Shown here: in pieces, positions 1 to 8,305 of the stretch | Layout of the letters: every line of letters starts with the position of its first letter | How positions within the stretch are numbered: position 1 is the stretch's first letter | From: a virus | Virus record (IMG/VR): IMGVR_UViG_3300032322_002595 | Coordinates: 1-23,063 of that record | DNA length: 23,063 bases | Reading direction: 5' to 3' (one strand) | Program-made: the position numbers and the translations under genes | Notes under the pieces: generated by a model | The model's database searches: none | The model's input: the letters and a program-made list of their open reading frames with translations, nothing else | Told to the model about the DNA's origin: nothing

Positions 1-265
1 ATTTATCGGTTGTGACAGACAAGTACCAGTTTGTTGTGCCGCCTAAAATGTCACCTATGATAACTGTTGTTGAATTTAAACTTGTTGGGTAGATCCATGC
101 TTCAACTGTAAAGCTGGTTTCAACTGTGAGATTTAAAACAGATGGCAATGTTAGTGCATCTGTTGTGCCATCTGAAAAATATAAGCTACCGTAAACAGGA
201 GGGGGAGGTGAAGTAAGAGTTACTCCTGCACCTAATACTATTCCCCCACCTACAAAGATTCCCAT
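1..265 (-). CDS. LamG/concanavalin-like adhesin, N-terminal part only
   Basis: This reading frame starts with ATG at 265 and is still open at the left edge, so only about 88 residues are visible. After a Gly/Val-rich start and a run of four prolines comes a stretch with the motif SFTVEAWIYPT followed by a strand-like segment ending near NWYLSV. That pattern is typical of laminin-G-like (concanavalin-fold) carbohydrate-binding modules, which are common at the tips of phage adhesins. The start lies 1 nt after the stop of the 1105-aa fibre gene, with no clear Shine-Dalgarno, so translational coupling is likely. The role as a tail adhesin is inferred from the LamG-like pattern plus the position directly behind two fibre genes. 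The rest of the protein cannot be judged from this window. Confidence 0.7.
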   Translation of the reverse strand, partial: MGIFVGGGIVLGAGVTLTSPPPPVYGSLYFSDGTTDALTLPSVLNLTVETSFTVEAWIYPTSLNSTTVIIGDILGGTTNWYLSVTTDK

Positions 266-266
266 A

Positions 267-3200
267 TTACGTTGGTTGTAAGTTAGCCCAAACGCTACCT
301 GTGTATACTTGAACGTTGCTGCCTGATGTTAACCATATCATCATACCTGCGGTTGGGCTAGCTACCCCTGTATCTCTTGCAGTAGTATCAGCATAAACTG
401 GTAATTTATGTGCTACTGTAGCTGCAACTGTTGCACCAGTGATATTACCAGTAGCACTAATAAGTCCACCAGTACCAAGATTACCAACGTTTGCATTTGC
501 AGTTATGTTTGCGTAACCAGTTACATTAGCACCGGTATTAGTAATAACCATTGTGCTATTGCTTGTAGCAGTCAATGTGATGTTACCATTGGCAGTTATA
601 GCTACATTACTATTACCACTTGCGACTGGTCCTATTAAGTTACCTACCGTCACATTGCCTGTTATATTAGCGTAACCAGTGATATTAGCACCAGTATCAG
701 TAATGACCATTGTAGCATTGGCACTACTTGTGAAAGTAATGTTTGCGTTAGCTGTAACTACAATATTACTGTTGCCATTATTTAAGTTTGCAAGTGTAAT
801 ACCAGTTATGTTTGCACCATCACCTACGAAATATGTAGAATCTACGTACCCAGTTACATTAGCTCCTGTGCCAGTAACAGTCATTGTAGCATTGCTAACA
901 CTAGTAATTGTTACATTACCGTTAGCTGTAACTACAACATTACTGTTACCGTTATTTAAATTAGCTAGTGTTACGGAAATATTTGTTAAGTTGGCGCCAT
1001 CGCCTACAAAGTATGTTGAGTTAACATAACCAGTTACATTAGCACCTGCGCCAGTAATAACAATTACATTAGCATTACCTGCAGAACTAAATGTTATGTT
1101 TGCATTGTTGATGATGCCAATGTTACTGTTACCGTTTGCAAATCCAGTGCTAGTTACACCAGTGATGTTTGATCCGTCGCCATATAGATAAGCTCCGACA
1201 ACAATGTTACCTTCAACATTACCTAAAGCACTTAAGTTACCTTGGAATAGATTTGCTGACACTACATTAGCGCCACTGATATTTCCACCAGATCCTATTG
1301 TCGTAATATTACCTGCTGCTAAGTTACCAATTACACTCATACCAGCAGGTGCTGTAACTAAACCATTTGCAGCATCTATAGTAAATGCACCAGCGAATGC
1401 AGGAGTTGCATTTCCATTCTCATTGAAGCCTATATAGAACTCATCTTCATTGAGATACATTGTGTTTCTAATTGTATTAATGTTACCAAAGTTATTAGCA
1501 GGGTCATCATTATCTAACCAATTAAGTTCAGGTCCACCGTGGTTACCAGAACCATATGCGATAAGTACAGGATAAGCGTTTGCTACTTGTATTGAAGGAT
1601 CATCACTATTAGGCAAATCTAAAACTGTTCCATTAAACACATAGTCATCTGAACCAGCTACAGTAAGGGTAATTACACCGTTACCTGCCGTATTGGACAC
1701 TCCAGCAGAGATAGTTACATCACCGCCTACACCGTTGTTACTACCTGAAGCAGCGATAACTATATCTCCACCATCACCATCTTCAGCAACTCCTGCACCT
1801 ATTGTTACTGAACCGGCATCACCTGTACCGTCGTTCTGTCCTGCAGTAATTGAAATACTTCCTGCTAAGCTATCAACAGTTCCATTACCAGCAGTGATTG
1901 CTATTGCACCACCTTGACCAGTACCATTAGCACCACCATCACCAGCAGTGATATTAATTTCACCACCTATGCCTACATCAAAGCCATTTGCTGCAGTTAA
2001 GTTAATGTCCTGACCGTTTGGTGTACCTGCATTTGCTGATGCTGTTTGAATGTTAATATCTAGTGAGTTGTTATTAACACTCAATGTGTTTGTACTAATT
2101 TGGAAGTTACCTAATTGTGAAGGTAGATTAGTTAAATTACTACCGTTACCTATTAAATTGGCTGCATTAATATTACCACTTACACTTAAGTTAACTCCAC
2201 TTATGTTACCACCGGCACTTAGTATACCTGAGGTAAGTAAGTTACTTGCATTAACGTTGCCTGAAACTGATAAACTTGCTCCTGTAATATTTCCTGTTGC
2301 ACTTACTGCGTTTGGCACACTTAAGCTACCGTCATTTGTGAATTCATATGAGAAAGTATTACCAACACCATCTTTAGTTGAAACCGTTACTGCACCTGTT
2401 GAATCGGACACTTGAACAAAAGTTTCTTCTGCGCCTAAATATAAATCTGCTCCTGATGCATCACCTGTTCCACCTGCACGCAGATGAATATGATTTGGTC
2501 CAGTAGGATCTACAATTATATATTGATCGCCCGCAGCTAAGCTAGCATCTGGTATTAAATTTATAGTGCCGCTACCATCTATACCTGCAACACCGCCACC
2601 TATGATTGTTGGGTTATCTGCAGGTAGTGTTAGATTACCTGTTTCGTCAAAATCCCATTGAAAGTCTGCGTTTGCTGTAGAAACTTGAAAACTTCCGCCA
2701 TCTTCTAATAGAACTGATACGCTATTAGCAGTATTACCGTTACTTGTTGACAAAGATATATTATTTGCAGTATCAGTTAATATAGCACCTGAAGTATTTG
2801 AAAATATTAATTGATTTGGTATACTTACGTTACCAGTATCGTCAAAAGTAAAATTGTAAAGATTTGTACCGTCACCCGTTGTTATCTGAACACCATTTAG
2901 TTCATTGATAATAGTTAAATTGTTACCTGCGGCATCAGTATCGCTAGGAACTGTTATTGTTGAGGAAGCATTTTGTGAATAACTAGGGCTTAATGTAATT
3001 GAACTATTTGATTCGCTATATAACAAGCTACCAGCGAATAGAATATTACCTGTGCCTAAATCAAAGATCCAAGGCTCACCGTTTGCATACAGTAGGCTAT
3101 TAGTTTTTACACTGTTTATATCAGCATTGCCTGACACATTCAATGAAGTAAGTGTACCTACACTTGTAATATTTGGCTGTGCAGCGTTTGAAACAGAATC

Positions 3201-3584
3201 TGCTACAGATGCACTAGCTGCTAAACTGACTGGGCCTACAACTTGAGTTCCCTGAACGTTCGTTAATTGTGCTCCGCTACCTGCAAATTGCCCTGCAGTT
3301 ATAGTTCCTGCAACTGTTAAGCTGTCGGTATTTGGGTCGTATGTTAGTCCCGAATCACCAACAAGTTGATTGTTGATATTAAACTGCACAGTTGAATTTG
3401 CGCCACCTGCAGCATTGTTAAGTGTTTGGTTGATTACTGTTGTTCTGGTGACTTCTTCAACATTAGTTATGTTTATCGTGACGTTGCCAGTGGTAAGTGT
3501 ACCTGGCACAGCTTCCCCGTATACGGTTAAAGCTGGATCGGTGTTAGGGTCTATTATTGTTTGTGGTGGGGTAGGTATAGCCAT
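267..3584 (-). CDS. Large repetitive tail-fibre / adhesin protein (1105 aa)
   Basis: A 1105-residue protein of low complexity, rich in Gly, Asn, Thr, Ser, Val and Ile and almost without cysteine, as expected for a trimeric phage fibre. The N-terminal 60 residues probably attach it to the virion. Residues about 70-170 carry the SGLTYDPNTDSLTVAGTI and NITSVGTLTSLNVSGNA motifs that recur in aquatic myovirus fibres. Residues about 540-640 are Gly-rich repeats of the type GG-x-I-x-ITAG, a probable beta-solenoid. Residues about 815-1020 hold four diverged copies of a 55-60-residue unit containing TGANVTGY and FVGDGAN. The C-terminus (KLPVYADTTARD...AGMMIWLTSG...YTGSVWANL) is a short capping domain of a kind seen at fibre ends. 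The start at 3584 follows a strong AAGGAG. Fibre identity is well supported; the receptor and exact virion position are unknown. Partner genes are the upstream collar fibre and the downstream LamG protein. Confidence 0.8.
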   Translation of the reverse strand: MAIPTPPQTIIDPNTDPALTVYGEAVPGTLTTGNVTINITNVEEVTRTTVINQTLNNAAGGANSTVQFNINNQLVGDSGLTYDPNTDSLTVAGTITAGQFAGSGAQLTNVQGTQVVGPVSLAASASVADSVSNAAQPNITSVGTLTSLNVSGNADINSVKTNSLLYANGEPWIFDLGTGNILFAGSLLYSESNSSITLSPSYSQNASSTITVPSDTDAAGNNLTIINELNGVQITTGDGTNLYNFTFDDTGNVSIPNQLIFSNTSGAILTDTANNISLSTSNGNTANSVSVLLEDGGSFQVSTANADFQWDFDETGNLTLPADNPTIIGGGVAGIDGSGTINLIPDASLAAGDQYIIVDPTGPNHIHLRAGGTGDASGADLYLGAEETFVQVSDSTGAVTVSTKDGVGNTFSYEFTNDGSLSVPNAVSATGNITGASLSVSGNVNASNLLTSGILSAGGNISGVNLSVSGNINAANLIGNGSNLTNLPSQLGNFQISTNTLSVNNNSLDINIQTASANAGTPNGQDINLTAANGFDVGIGGEINITAGDGGANGTGQGGAIAITAGNGTVDSLAGSISITAGQNDGTGDAGSVTIGAGVAEDGDGGDIVIAASGSNNGVGGDVTISAGVSNTAGNGVITLTVAGSDDYVFNGTVLDLPNSDDPSIQVANAYPVLIAYGSGNHGGPELNWLDNDDPANNFGNINTIRNTMYLNEDEFYIGFNENGNATPAFAGAFTIDAANGLVTAPAGMSVIGNLAAGNITTIGSGGNISGANVVSANLFQGNLSALGNVEGNIVVGAYLYGDGSNITGVTSTGFANGNSNIGIINNANITFSSAGNANVIVITGAGANVTGYVNSTYFVGDGANLTNISVTLANLNNGNSNVVVTANGNVTITSVSNATMTVTGTGANVTGYVDSTYFVGDGANITGITLANLNNGNSNIVVTANANITFTSSANATMVITDTGANITGYANITGNVTVGNLIGPVASGNSNVAITANGNITLTATSNSTMVITNTGANVTGYANITANANVGNLGTGGLISATGNITGATVAATVAHKLPVYADTTARDTGVASPTAGMMIWLTSGSNVQVYTGSVWANLQPT
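519..1140 (-). repeat. Tandem repeats in the fibre gene (four diverged copies)
   Basis: Four imperfect copies of a unit encoding TGANVTGY, usually with FVGDGAN and a GNSN-V-V-TANGN segment, begin near 519, 677, 848 and 1029. The periods (about 158, 171 and 181 nt) are all near multiples of three, so copies can be gained or lost without breaking the frame. Similarity is high enough on the DNA level for recombination between copies. The repeats are part of the coding sequence and not a CRISPR array: there is no fixed repeat with unique spacers. Confidence 0.75.
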
Positions 3585-3588
3585 TTTC

Positions 3589-3631
3589 TTTTTGCTCCTT
3601 TATACTGTATTTAGCAAAAATGGAGCAAAAA
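3589..3631 (-). promoter_or_regulatory. Late-promoter-like element inside an RBS-masking hairpin (1105-aa fibre gene)
   Basis: On the minus strand a perfect 10-bp inverted repeat, TTTTTGCTCC (3631-3622) and GGAGCAAAAA (3598-3589), flanks a 23-nt loop. The 3' arm contains GGAG of the Shine-Dalgarno (AAGGAG, 3600-3595) for the gene starting at 3584. The loop holds GCTAAATA (3615-3608), one base off the T4-type late element. A start about 6 nt downstream of it, near 3602, would drop the 5' arm and leave the ribosome site free, while RNA reading through from the upstream fibre gene would fold. The arms and motif are seen; the regulation is inferred by analogy with T4 gene e. Confidence 0.5.
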
Positions 3632-3642
3632 TAGTATGAGTA

Positions 3643-6441
3643 TTATAAACTTCTAATAAATTGAACTGTTAGGGCGACAGTGGTGCCTGAACCAGGCGCT
3701 GTAAGAGTTGCAGAATTCGTGCCCCAATATATTTCAATAAAATCAGTGGTCCCATTACAAGAAATTATGTCAGAAATCGTCATAGTTTCATTATATGCAG
3801 CAGCGTAGTTAACTAAAAATTGGCTTCTTGTAACCGCAGATCCATTTTTATAAATTAATATACCAGTGGTAAATCCAGCAGTACCCGTAGCAGTATAACC
3901 TAAGGTAGCATCAACTCTATAATATCCAGGCGTTTTTGGGTTAACTCTTGTGTTAGAACTATCCCACATGTTATTAGTATCAAAAGTTACTGTGTCAAAT
4001 GGATATTTTACAGGTGTGGCTAAGGTACCTGATCCTGATACAGAGTTGGCTGTAGTTCTTGTAACTCTTATTAATGCACCAGTTTCTAGTAAAGAATTTT
4101 TGACAAAAGCAGTGGTAGCGATTTGTGTGCTATTTGTATTAGTCGCTGCAGTGGGAGCTGCAGGTGTTCCAGTCAAGACAGGGCTCGCCTTGGTAGCATA
4201 AATGGACAAGTCTAATGTTTGATTAGAACTTGGTGCATTGCGATTCATTATATATGCTAGTGCATAATAAGGAGGTAAGTTTTGATTTGTACCGCTAACA
4301 CCATTACTGTTTATGGTAATATTAGTGTTTGCTGATGGTATTTCTGTGGAAAATATGTTTCTATCGTTGACATCAACCACACGTGAGCCGTCAATAGTGC
4401 CGTCGGCTCCGGCTACCGGACCTACCCAAAAACGATTTGGAGGATTTGGATGTGTATGTCCAGGATCATTAATGGTATGTGCGTGACTTACTACAACTGC
4501 ATCCTTAGTGCCACCTGTTGTAGTTAAACTACCAGTTACATTAGTTCTAGCTATACCAGCATTATCTTGCGCAGCGCCAATTACAAATTTATCACGTAAA
4601 TCAGGAGTATCGTTTTGTCCGTCACATAAGACCCACCCTGAAGGTATATTAGCTATAGTACCCGACCATGCTACGATTACACCAACTGGAACTCCAACAC
4701 CCACTTCACCTACAGCACTCTTAACATATGCGGTTGTAGCTAATGCATTACTAGCAACTACAGTTTGTGCAATAGTTGGTGCTTGAGGCGTTCCTGTAAA
4801 TATTGGGCTATTAATTGGAGCATATGTTTGTATATTTCCAATTGCATTTGTAACAAACTGTGTGGTAGCTACCTGAGTATTAGATGTTCCATTTGCCGGT
4901 GTACTGGCATACATGAATCCATTACTAGTAACTGTACCTGTAACACTGACACTTGCTGCAGTTATGTTTCCTGCACCGGCTAAAATATTACCAGAGTTTG
5001 TATTAATGTTACCAGCATTTAAATTAATATTTTTAATGCTTAAGTTAGCATTGGATGCAACAATATTTCCTGTTGTTAGATTTAAGTTACCATTAACACT
5101 AAGTGTTGTTAATGTACCTAAGCTTGTGATATTACCTTGACTTGATCCGGTCACGTTCCCAGCGAAATTAGCAGTATTAGCACTGACGTTAGTAACAAAT
5201 GTACCATCTCCTGTAAATGCTGTTGCTGTTAATCTACCATTTGTTTTGTTAAATGTAAGATTTGCATTTGCCCCTACACTACCACCATCATTAAACAATA
5301 CCTGTGTGTTAGCACCAACTGCTCCTAATGTACCTATGCTTTGTGTATTAAGAACCCAACTCAAGTTACCTGTACCGTCTGTGCTTAGTATATAACCATT
5401 TAACCCGCCGGTCATTTTAACATTAGCTACATTACCCAAACTCACATTTGCGCCACTGAATGAAACATTCCCGGTAGCCGTTAATCTTTGTGCTGTAACG
5501 TTTCCTGTGAAAGCGGCGTTGCCTCCAAAACTTGCATTACCTGAGATACTTGCATTTCCACCTATAGTTAAATTATTACTAGTTGATATATTGCCTTGTG
5601 CGGATAAATTTTGACCAACACTAAAACTACCCCCACCTGAGACATTGCCAACAACGCTAAGATTTGTTGGTAACTCAATGTTGATATTTCCTGCTAAAGT
5701 GATTGTTGGGTTACTAACAGATAATGTGTTACTTGTTACTGTAACACGTGATACTGTTCCTGTAAATGTTGACAAGTTAGCGGATATTGTAATCTCACCA
5801 GTTGTGTCTGTTAATAATATTCCGGGACCTGGGTTAAGTTTTCTTACACCGGTATTTGTTACTGTGATAGTTCCATCAGAAACAATAGGCCCACCACTTA
5901 CCTCAATGCCCGGACCATTTTGTACAGCAACACTAGTTACCGTACCAGTAGAAAATGTATTTTGAACTGATGTTATTCGTCCATAACTGTCAACTTGCAA
6001 CAATGGATTTGAGTAGGTTCCGGGAATAACGTTACCTAGTATAGGTAAATCAACACCTATAGTACCTGAACTTACTATAGGGCTATTTAAAATTTGTAGC
6101 GTAGAACTAGTAATACCTACATTTGTTACCCCTGCGACTAATGCTCCATTTCCCGACCCAGCAACTGAAATGACTACATTACCATTGCTAGTATTGACTG
6201 CAATTCCTGTGCCAGCAGTTAGTTTAGTAACTCCTGTGTTGTTTATAGTCACTGTTTTTGTGTTACTATTAAGGGACGTAGTAATCCCTTCGGTACCAAC
6301 AAAATTAGTGAATTGGCTAGATTGCGAAAAAAGTGTTGTAAAATTGTTCTGTGCTTTATTGAATGCGGTAAAAAGCGAATCACTGTTCGCTGCTTCGTTT
6401 TGCGCACCAATATTGATATTTTCTTGTCCCGGTATAGGCAT
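3643..6441 (-). CDS. Tail fibre with collar domain and C1q/TNF-like tip (932 aa)
   Basis: A 932-residue fibre. The N-terminus (MPIPGQENINIGAQNEAANS...TAFNKAQNNF) resembles attachment regions of myovirus fibres. The middle is built of short Gly/Asn repeats such as GNASISGNASFGGNAAFTGNV and NITSLGTLTTLSVNGN. Three copies of a T-x-N-x-x-x-Q-(I/V)-ATT-x-FV-like motif occur near residues 515-535, 550-580 and 750-782. Residues about 580-735 form a Phage Tail Collar domain, recognised by VGVIVAWSG, PSGWVLCDGQ, TPDLRDKFVIG, SHAHTI and the closing LPPYYALAYIMN. The last 150 residues (VKYPFDTVTFDTNNMWD...TPGYYRVDATLGY) have the jelly-roll pattern of C1q/TNF-like domains, a likely receptor-binding head. 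Start at 6441 is preceded by GAGGGG. Role as fibre is firm; the binding target is not known. Confidence 0.85.
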   Translation of the reverse strand: MPIPGQENINIGAQNEAANSDSLFTAFNKAQNNFTTLFSQSSQFTNFVGTEGITTSLNSNTKTVTINNTGVTKLTAGTGIAVNTSNGNVVISVAGSGNGALVAGVTNVGITSSTLQILNSPIVSSGTIGVDLPILGNVIPGTYSNPLLQVDSYGRITSVQNTFSTGTVTSVAVQNGPGIEVSGGPIVSDGTITVTNTGVRKLNPGPGILLTDTTGEITISANLSTFTGTVSRVTVTSNTLSVSNPTITLAGNINIELPTNLSVVGNVSGGGSFSVGQNLSAQGNISTSNNLTIGGNASISGNASFGGNAAFTGNVTAQRLTATGNVSFSGANVSLGNVANVKMTGGLNGYILSTDGTGNLSWVLNTQSIGTLGAVGANTQVLFNDGGSVGANANLTFNKTNGRLTATAFTGDGTFVTNVSANTANFAGNVTGSSQGNITSLGTLTTLSVNGNLNLTTGNIVASNANLSIKNINLNAGNINTNSGNILAGAGNITAASVSVTGTVTSNGFMYASTPANGTSNTQVATTQFVTNAIGNIQTYAPINSPIFTGTPQAPTIAQTVVASNALATTAYVKSAVGEVGVGVPVGVIVAWSGTIANIPSGWVLCDGQNDTPDLRDKFVIGAAQDNAGIARTNVTGSLTTTGGTKDAVVVSHAHTINDPGHTHPNPPNRFWVGPVAGADGTIDGSRVVDVNDRNIFSTEIPSANTNITINSNGVSGTNQNLPPYYALAYIMNRNAPSSNQTLDLSIYATKASPVLTGTPAAPTAATNTNSTQIATTAFVKNSLLETGALIRVTRTTANSVSGSGTLATPVKYPFDTVTFDTNNMWDSSNTRVNPKTPGYYRVDATLGYTATGTAGFTTGILIYKNGSAVTRSQFLVNYAAAYNETMTISDIISCNGTTDFIEIYWGTNSATLTAPGSGTTVALTVQFIRSL

Positions 6442-6445
6442 TTTG

Positions 6446-6476
6446 ACCCCTCATCTAGTATTTATCAATAAGGAGT
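6446..6476 (-). promoter_or_regulatory. Late promoter in the loop of an RBS-masking hairpin (collar fibre gene)
   Basis: The minus-strand RNA can pair ACUCCUUAUU (6476-6467) with GAUGAGGGGU (6455-6446), ten base pairs including three G-U pairs. The 3' arm contains the Shine-Dalgarno GAGGGG of the fibre starting at 6441. The 11-nt loop is GATAAATACTA, containing a perfect match to the late element NATAAATA (6466-6459). With the usual T4 spacing the start site falls near 6453, so late RNA keeps the ribosome site but lacks the 5' arm. The late element also overlaps the erpA stop codon. Arms and motif are visible; function is inferred. Confidence 0.6.
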
Positions 6477-6794
6477 GAAGCTGGACCCGCATCCGCAGGA
6501 TGTTTGAGCATTGGGATTTTTGATTTTAAAGCTGGATCCGTAAATATCTTCAGCATAATCAACCTCCGCACCCTCCAAATATTGAGCAGAAATGTTGTCA
6601 ATTAGGACACTTAACGATCCTGCAGGAATATTCCAGTCATCTTCATTTGTCTCTGTATCAAAGGTAAATCCATACTGCATACCTGAACAACCCCCACCTT
6701 GTACAAATATACGTAGTTTTAGATTAGGGTCGTTTTCTTCCGCAATTACTTCTTGCAGTTTTTTAACTGCATTTTCAGTTATTTCTAAGTTCAT
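6465..6794 (-). CDS. erpA: A-type iron-sulfur carrier protein ErpA
   Basis: A-type scaffold/carrier that receives and hands over Fe-S clusters to apo-enzymes in the cytoplasm. With the chosen start the protein has 109 residues. The three cluster ligands are all present: C36 in GGGCSG, and C100 and C102 in TSCGCGSSF. The segments [27 protein letters not shown] and [14 protein letters not shown] match ErpA better than IscA or SufA, and look proteobacterial. I chose ATG at 6794 because GGAG lies 6 nt upstream and the family begins here; an in-frame ATG at 6815 would add seven residues without a comparable site. It overlaps the glycosyltransferase gene by 20 nt, so the two are probably translated together. 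In a phage this is an auxiliary gene, perhaps keeping host Fe-S enzymes working; it appears intact. Confidence 0.92.
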   Translation of the reverse strand: MNLEITENAVKKLQEVIAEENDPNLKLRIFVQGGGCSGMQYGFTFDTETNEDDWNIPAGSLSVLIDNISAQYLEGAEVDYAEDIYGSSFKIKNPNAQTSCGCGSSFTPY

Positions 6795-7506
6795 TTTTGC
6801 TCCATTTTTCAACAAATTTTACATATGCATTGTAATACTCAGGTGAATTAAAATGATTTTTCTCTTTTAGTTGGTGTAATATGGACAGTGGGAATGTCCC
6901 TAAACTACAATTTTTCTCAGTAGCAGATTTACAAAAATCTGCATCATAAAAGTGAAAATCAAATAATTCATCAAATCTCAAATTTTTCTCTAAAATTAAT
7001 TTACTTGTTGTAGCTATAAACAAGCCATCTAAATTTACAACTTTTTTAGAGTAATCTCCAAAATATGAAAATATTTTAGCAGGCCATCCATCTCCATGCA
7101 ATACACTTCCTGCTACAAACTCATCATCATCCCAAATAAGTTTATCATTTTCTGCACCTTTAAAAGCCCAATTTGGATAATTTATTTCGTGCCTAGCATT
7201 ACCTGCTATACCAACGATGTCAAATTCTTTTAGTGCCTCATGTACTCTCAAAGGCCAATAGTAATCAAATATTGCTACATCATCATGAACAAATATAACA
7301 GTTTTTGGTTCATTTTCTTTTAATGTATCTATTACTAAATTGTAACAGTGACATAACCCTTTTAGATTATCTAAAAAAACGTGTAGGTCAATATTAAAAT
7401 ATGTTTGTAGTTGAATTGATTTGCCTAACAATGTATTACTATAAAAATCTTGTTGAGTTTTTTCTCTTGTAGCGGCTACTACTAAAAACTTTTCTGAGAT
7501 ATTCAT
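6775..7506 (-). CDS. Glycosyltransferase, GT-A fold (StrF/GT2-like)
   Basis: A 243-residue protein with the layout of small GT-A-type glycosyltransferases often listed as StrF-like or family-2-like. Visible markers are [13 protein letters not shown] near residues 50-62, the metal-binding-type acidic motif [12 protein letters not shown] near 70-81, a central [16 protein letters not shown], and [14 protein letters not shown] followed by a conserved LSILHQL near the C-terminus. It probably transfers a sugar from a nucleotide-sugar donor in the cytoplasm; the acceptor could be a virion protein, DNA or a surface glycan and cannot be read from the sequence. It starts 1 nt after the SOD stop and runs 20 nt into erpA, so it is embedded in the IF-1/SOD/erpA operon. 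Family assignment is fairly secure; substrate is unknown. Confidence 0.75.
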   Translation of the reverse strand: MNISEKFLVVAATREKTQQDFYSNTLLGKSIQLQTYFNIDLHVFLDNLKGLCHCYNLVIDTLKENEPKTVIFVHDDVAIFDYYWPLRVHEALKEFDIVGIAGNARHEINYPNWAFKGAENDKLIWDDDEFVAGSVLHGDGWPAKIFSYFGDYSKKVVNLDGLFIATTSKLILEKNLRFDELFDFHFYDADFCKSATEKNCSLGTFPLSILHQLKEKNHFNSPEYYNAYVKFVEKWSKNELRNN

Positions 7507-7507
7507 G

Positions 7508-8059
7508 CTATAGATTTTTACCCCAACGTGTGTTAATCTTGTTCCAATTCATAATCTTCCATGTATTCTCTAAGTATTGCTTCTTGTCTGCTTGATAGTC
7601 TAGTGCCCAAGCGTGTTCCCACCAGTCTACTAGAATCAATATATCGTCACGAACCTCATGATTTACGATTGTTTTTATATCCCCACTGTATGACATATAA
7701 ATCCAACCACTGCCCTGTATTTTCATGGCTTCTAGTTTGAATTGTTCTTTAAAATCACGCCACCAACCATACTTGCGTTTTATTAAATTGAGTACAGGAC
7801 CGTTAGGTGTGTTACTGTCTTGTGGACTACGAAATTGCGAAAAGTAAATGTTGTGCAGAAATACACCAGCATAATTGAAGTCATCATCGCCTTCATTATT
7901 ATTGTATCGTTTAGCATAACCTTTTGCAAGATTATCGTAATGATACTCTATGGTGTCTTTGCTTAATACAGGAGCTAAGTCGGTGGGTGAGTACTTGAGT
8001 TTTTCAATCTCAATGTGTTTTCTTCGGGATTCTGATAGACTCTCTACAATATCATACAT
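7508..8059 (-). CDS. Fe/Mn-family superoxide dismutase with N-terminal extension
   Basis: Catalyses dismutation of superoxide to peroxide and oxygen. The four metal ligands are in place: H40 (TIEYHYDNL), H69 (VFLHNIYF), D145 and H149 (LVDWWEHAWALDY). The GSGW motif lies at 116-119. The outer-sphere glutamine of Fe-type enzymes (H69 minus 4) is Gly65, and the position used for Gln in Mn-type enzymes is His134 (VNHEVR), as described in some archaeal and mycobacterial SODs, so metal choice cannot be assigned. About 20 residues precede the usual SOD start (LKYSPTDL); they contain LSE followed by Ser, which fits a T4 prohead-protease site but is not proof. The start has no Shine-Dalgarno and lies 7 nt after a late-promoter motif, so a leaderless late mRNA is possible. 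It sits between IF-1 and the glycosyltransferase. Confidence 0.9.
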   Translation of the reverse strand: MYDIVESLSESRRKHIEIEKLKYSPTDLAPVLSKDTIEYHYDNLAKGYAKRYNNNEGDDDFNYAGVFLHNIYFSQFRSPQDSNTPNGPVLNLIKRKYGWWRDFKEQFKLEAMKIQGSGWIYMSYSGDIKTIVNHEVRDDILILVDWWEHAWALDYQADKKQYLENTWKIMNWNKINTRWGKNL

Positions 8060-8066
8060 CGTAGAG

Positions 8067-8074
8067 TATTTATT
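8067..8074 (-). promoter_or_regulatory. Late-promoter-like element AATAAATA before the SOD gene
   Basis: AATAAATA on the minus strand is a full match to the T4-type late element. It is followed by CTCTACG and then directly by the SOD ATG at 8059. With the normal T4 spacing, transcription would begin within about 2 nt of the start codon, giving a leaderless message. The same TAAATACTCT core is seen on the minus strand near 14482-14491 and on the plus strand at 16298-16307. Confidence 0.5.
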
Positions 8075-8079
8075 GAGAT

Positions 8080-8295
8080 TTAGCGGCGTCTTGTAATTCT
8101 ACCGCGGCTCATATCATACAAACTGAATTCTATTTCAACAGTATCACCCAGTAAGATTTTAATGTCATGTTGACGCATCTTACCAGATATATAACCTATT
8201 ACATTTTGACCTGTTTCTAGGTCTACTCTAAACATAGCGTTTGGTAACACATCTGTTACTACGCCATCTATTTTTAATGTTTCTTCTTTTGCCAT
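8080..8295 (-). CDS. infA: Translation initiation factor IF-1
   Basis: A complete 71-residue IF-1, the usual length. Family landmarks are all present: MAKEE at the start, the OB-fold segment [16 protein letters not shown], the [22 protein letters not shown] block and the closing [13 protein letters not shown]. Host IF-1 binds the ribosomal A site on the 30S subunit and helps IF-2 and IF-3 choose the initiator tRNA. A phage copy could support or bias translation initiation during infection; that role is inferred. The gene starts 10 nt after the upstream stop, and GAGGAG lies at that stop with an unusually long spacing of about 14 nt to the ATG, so translation may rely on coupling. It is followed by the SOD gene after 20 nt. 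Confidence 0.93.
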   Translation of the reverse strand: MAKEETLKIDGVVTDVLPNAMFRVDLETGQNVIGYISGKMRQHDIKILLGDTVEIEFSLYDMSRGRITRRR

Positions 8296-8305
8296 TGTGT
8301 TATGA

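Noticed and set aside
519-1140. CRISPR-like repeated structure
   Set aside because: Copies are diverged, in frame, of unequal length and encode a protein repeat; there are no constant repeats separated by unique spacers.
408-2415. Several plus-strand open frames of 70-120 codons within the fibre genes
   Set aside because: They are antisense to a clear low-complexity fibre frame, lack ribosome sites and show biased hydrophobic composition that mirrors the Asn/Thr/Gly codons of the real gene.
6795-6815. ErpA start at ATG 6815
   Set aside because: The seven extra residues are not part of the family and ATG 6794 has GGAG at proper distance.
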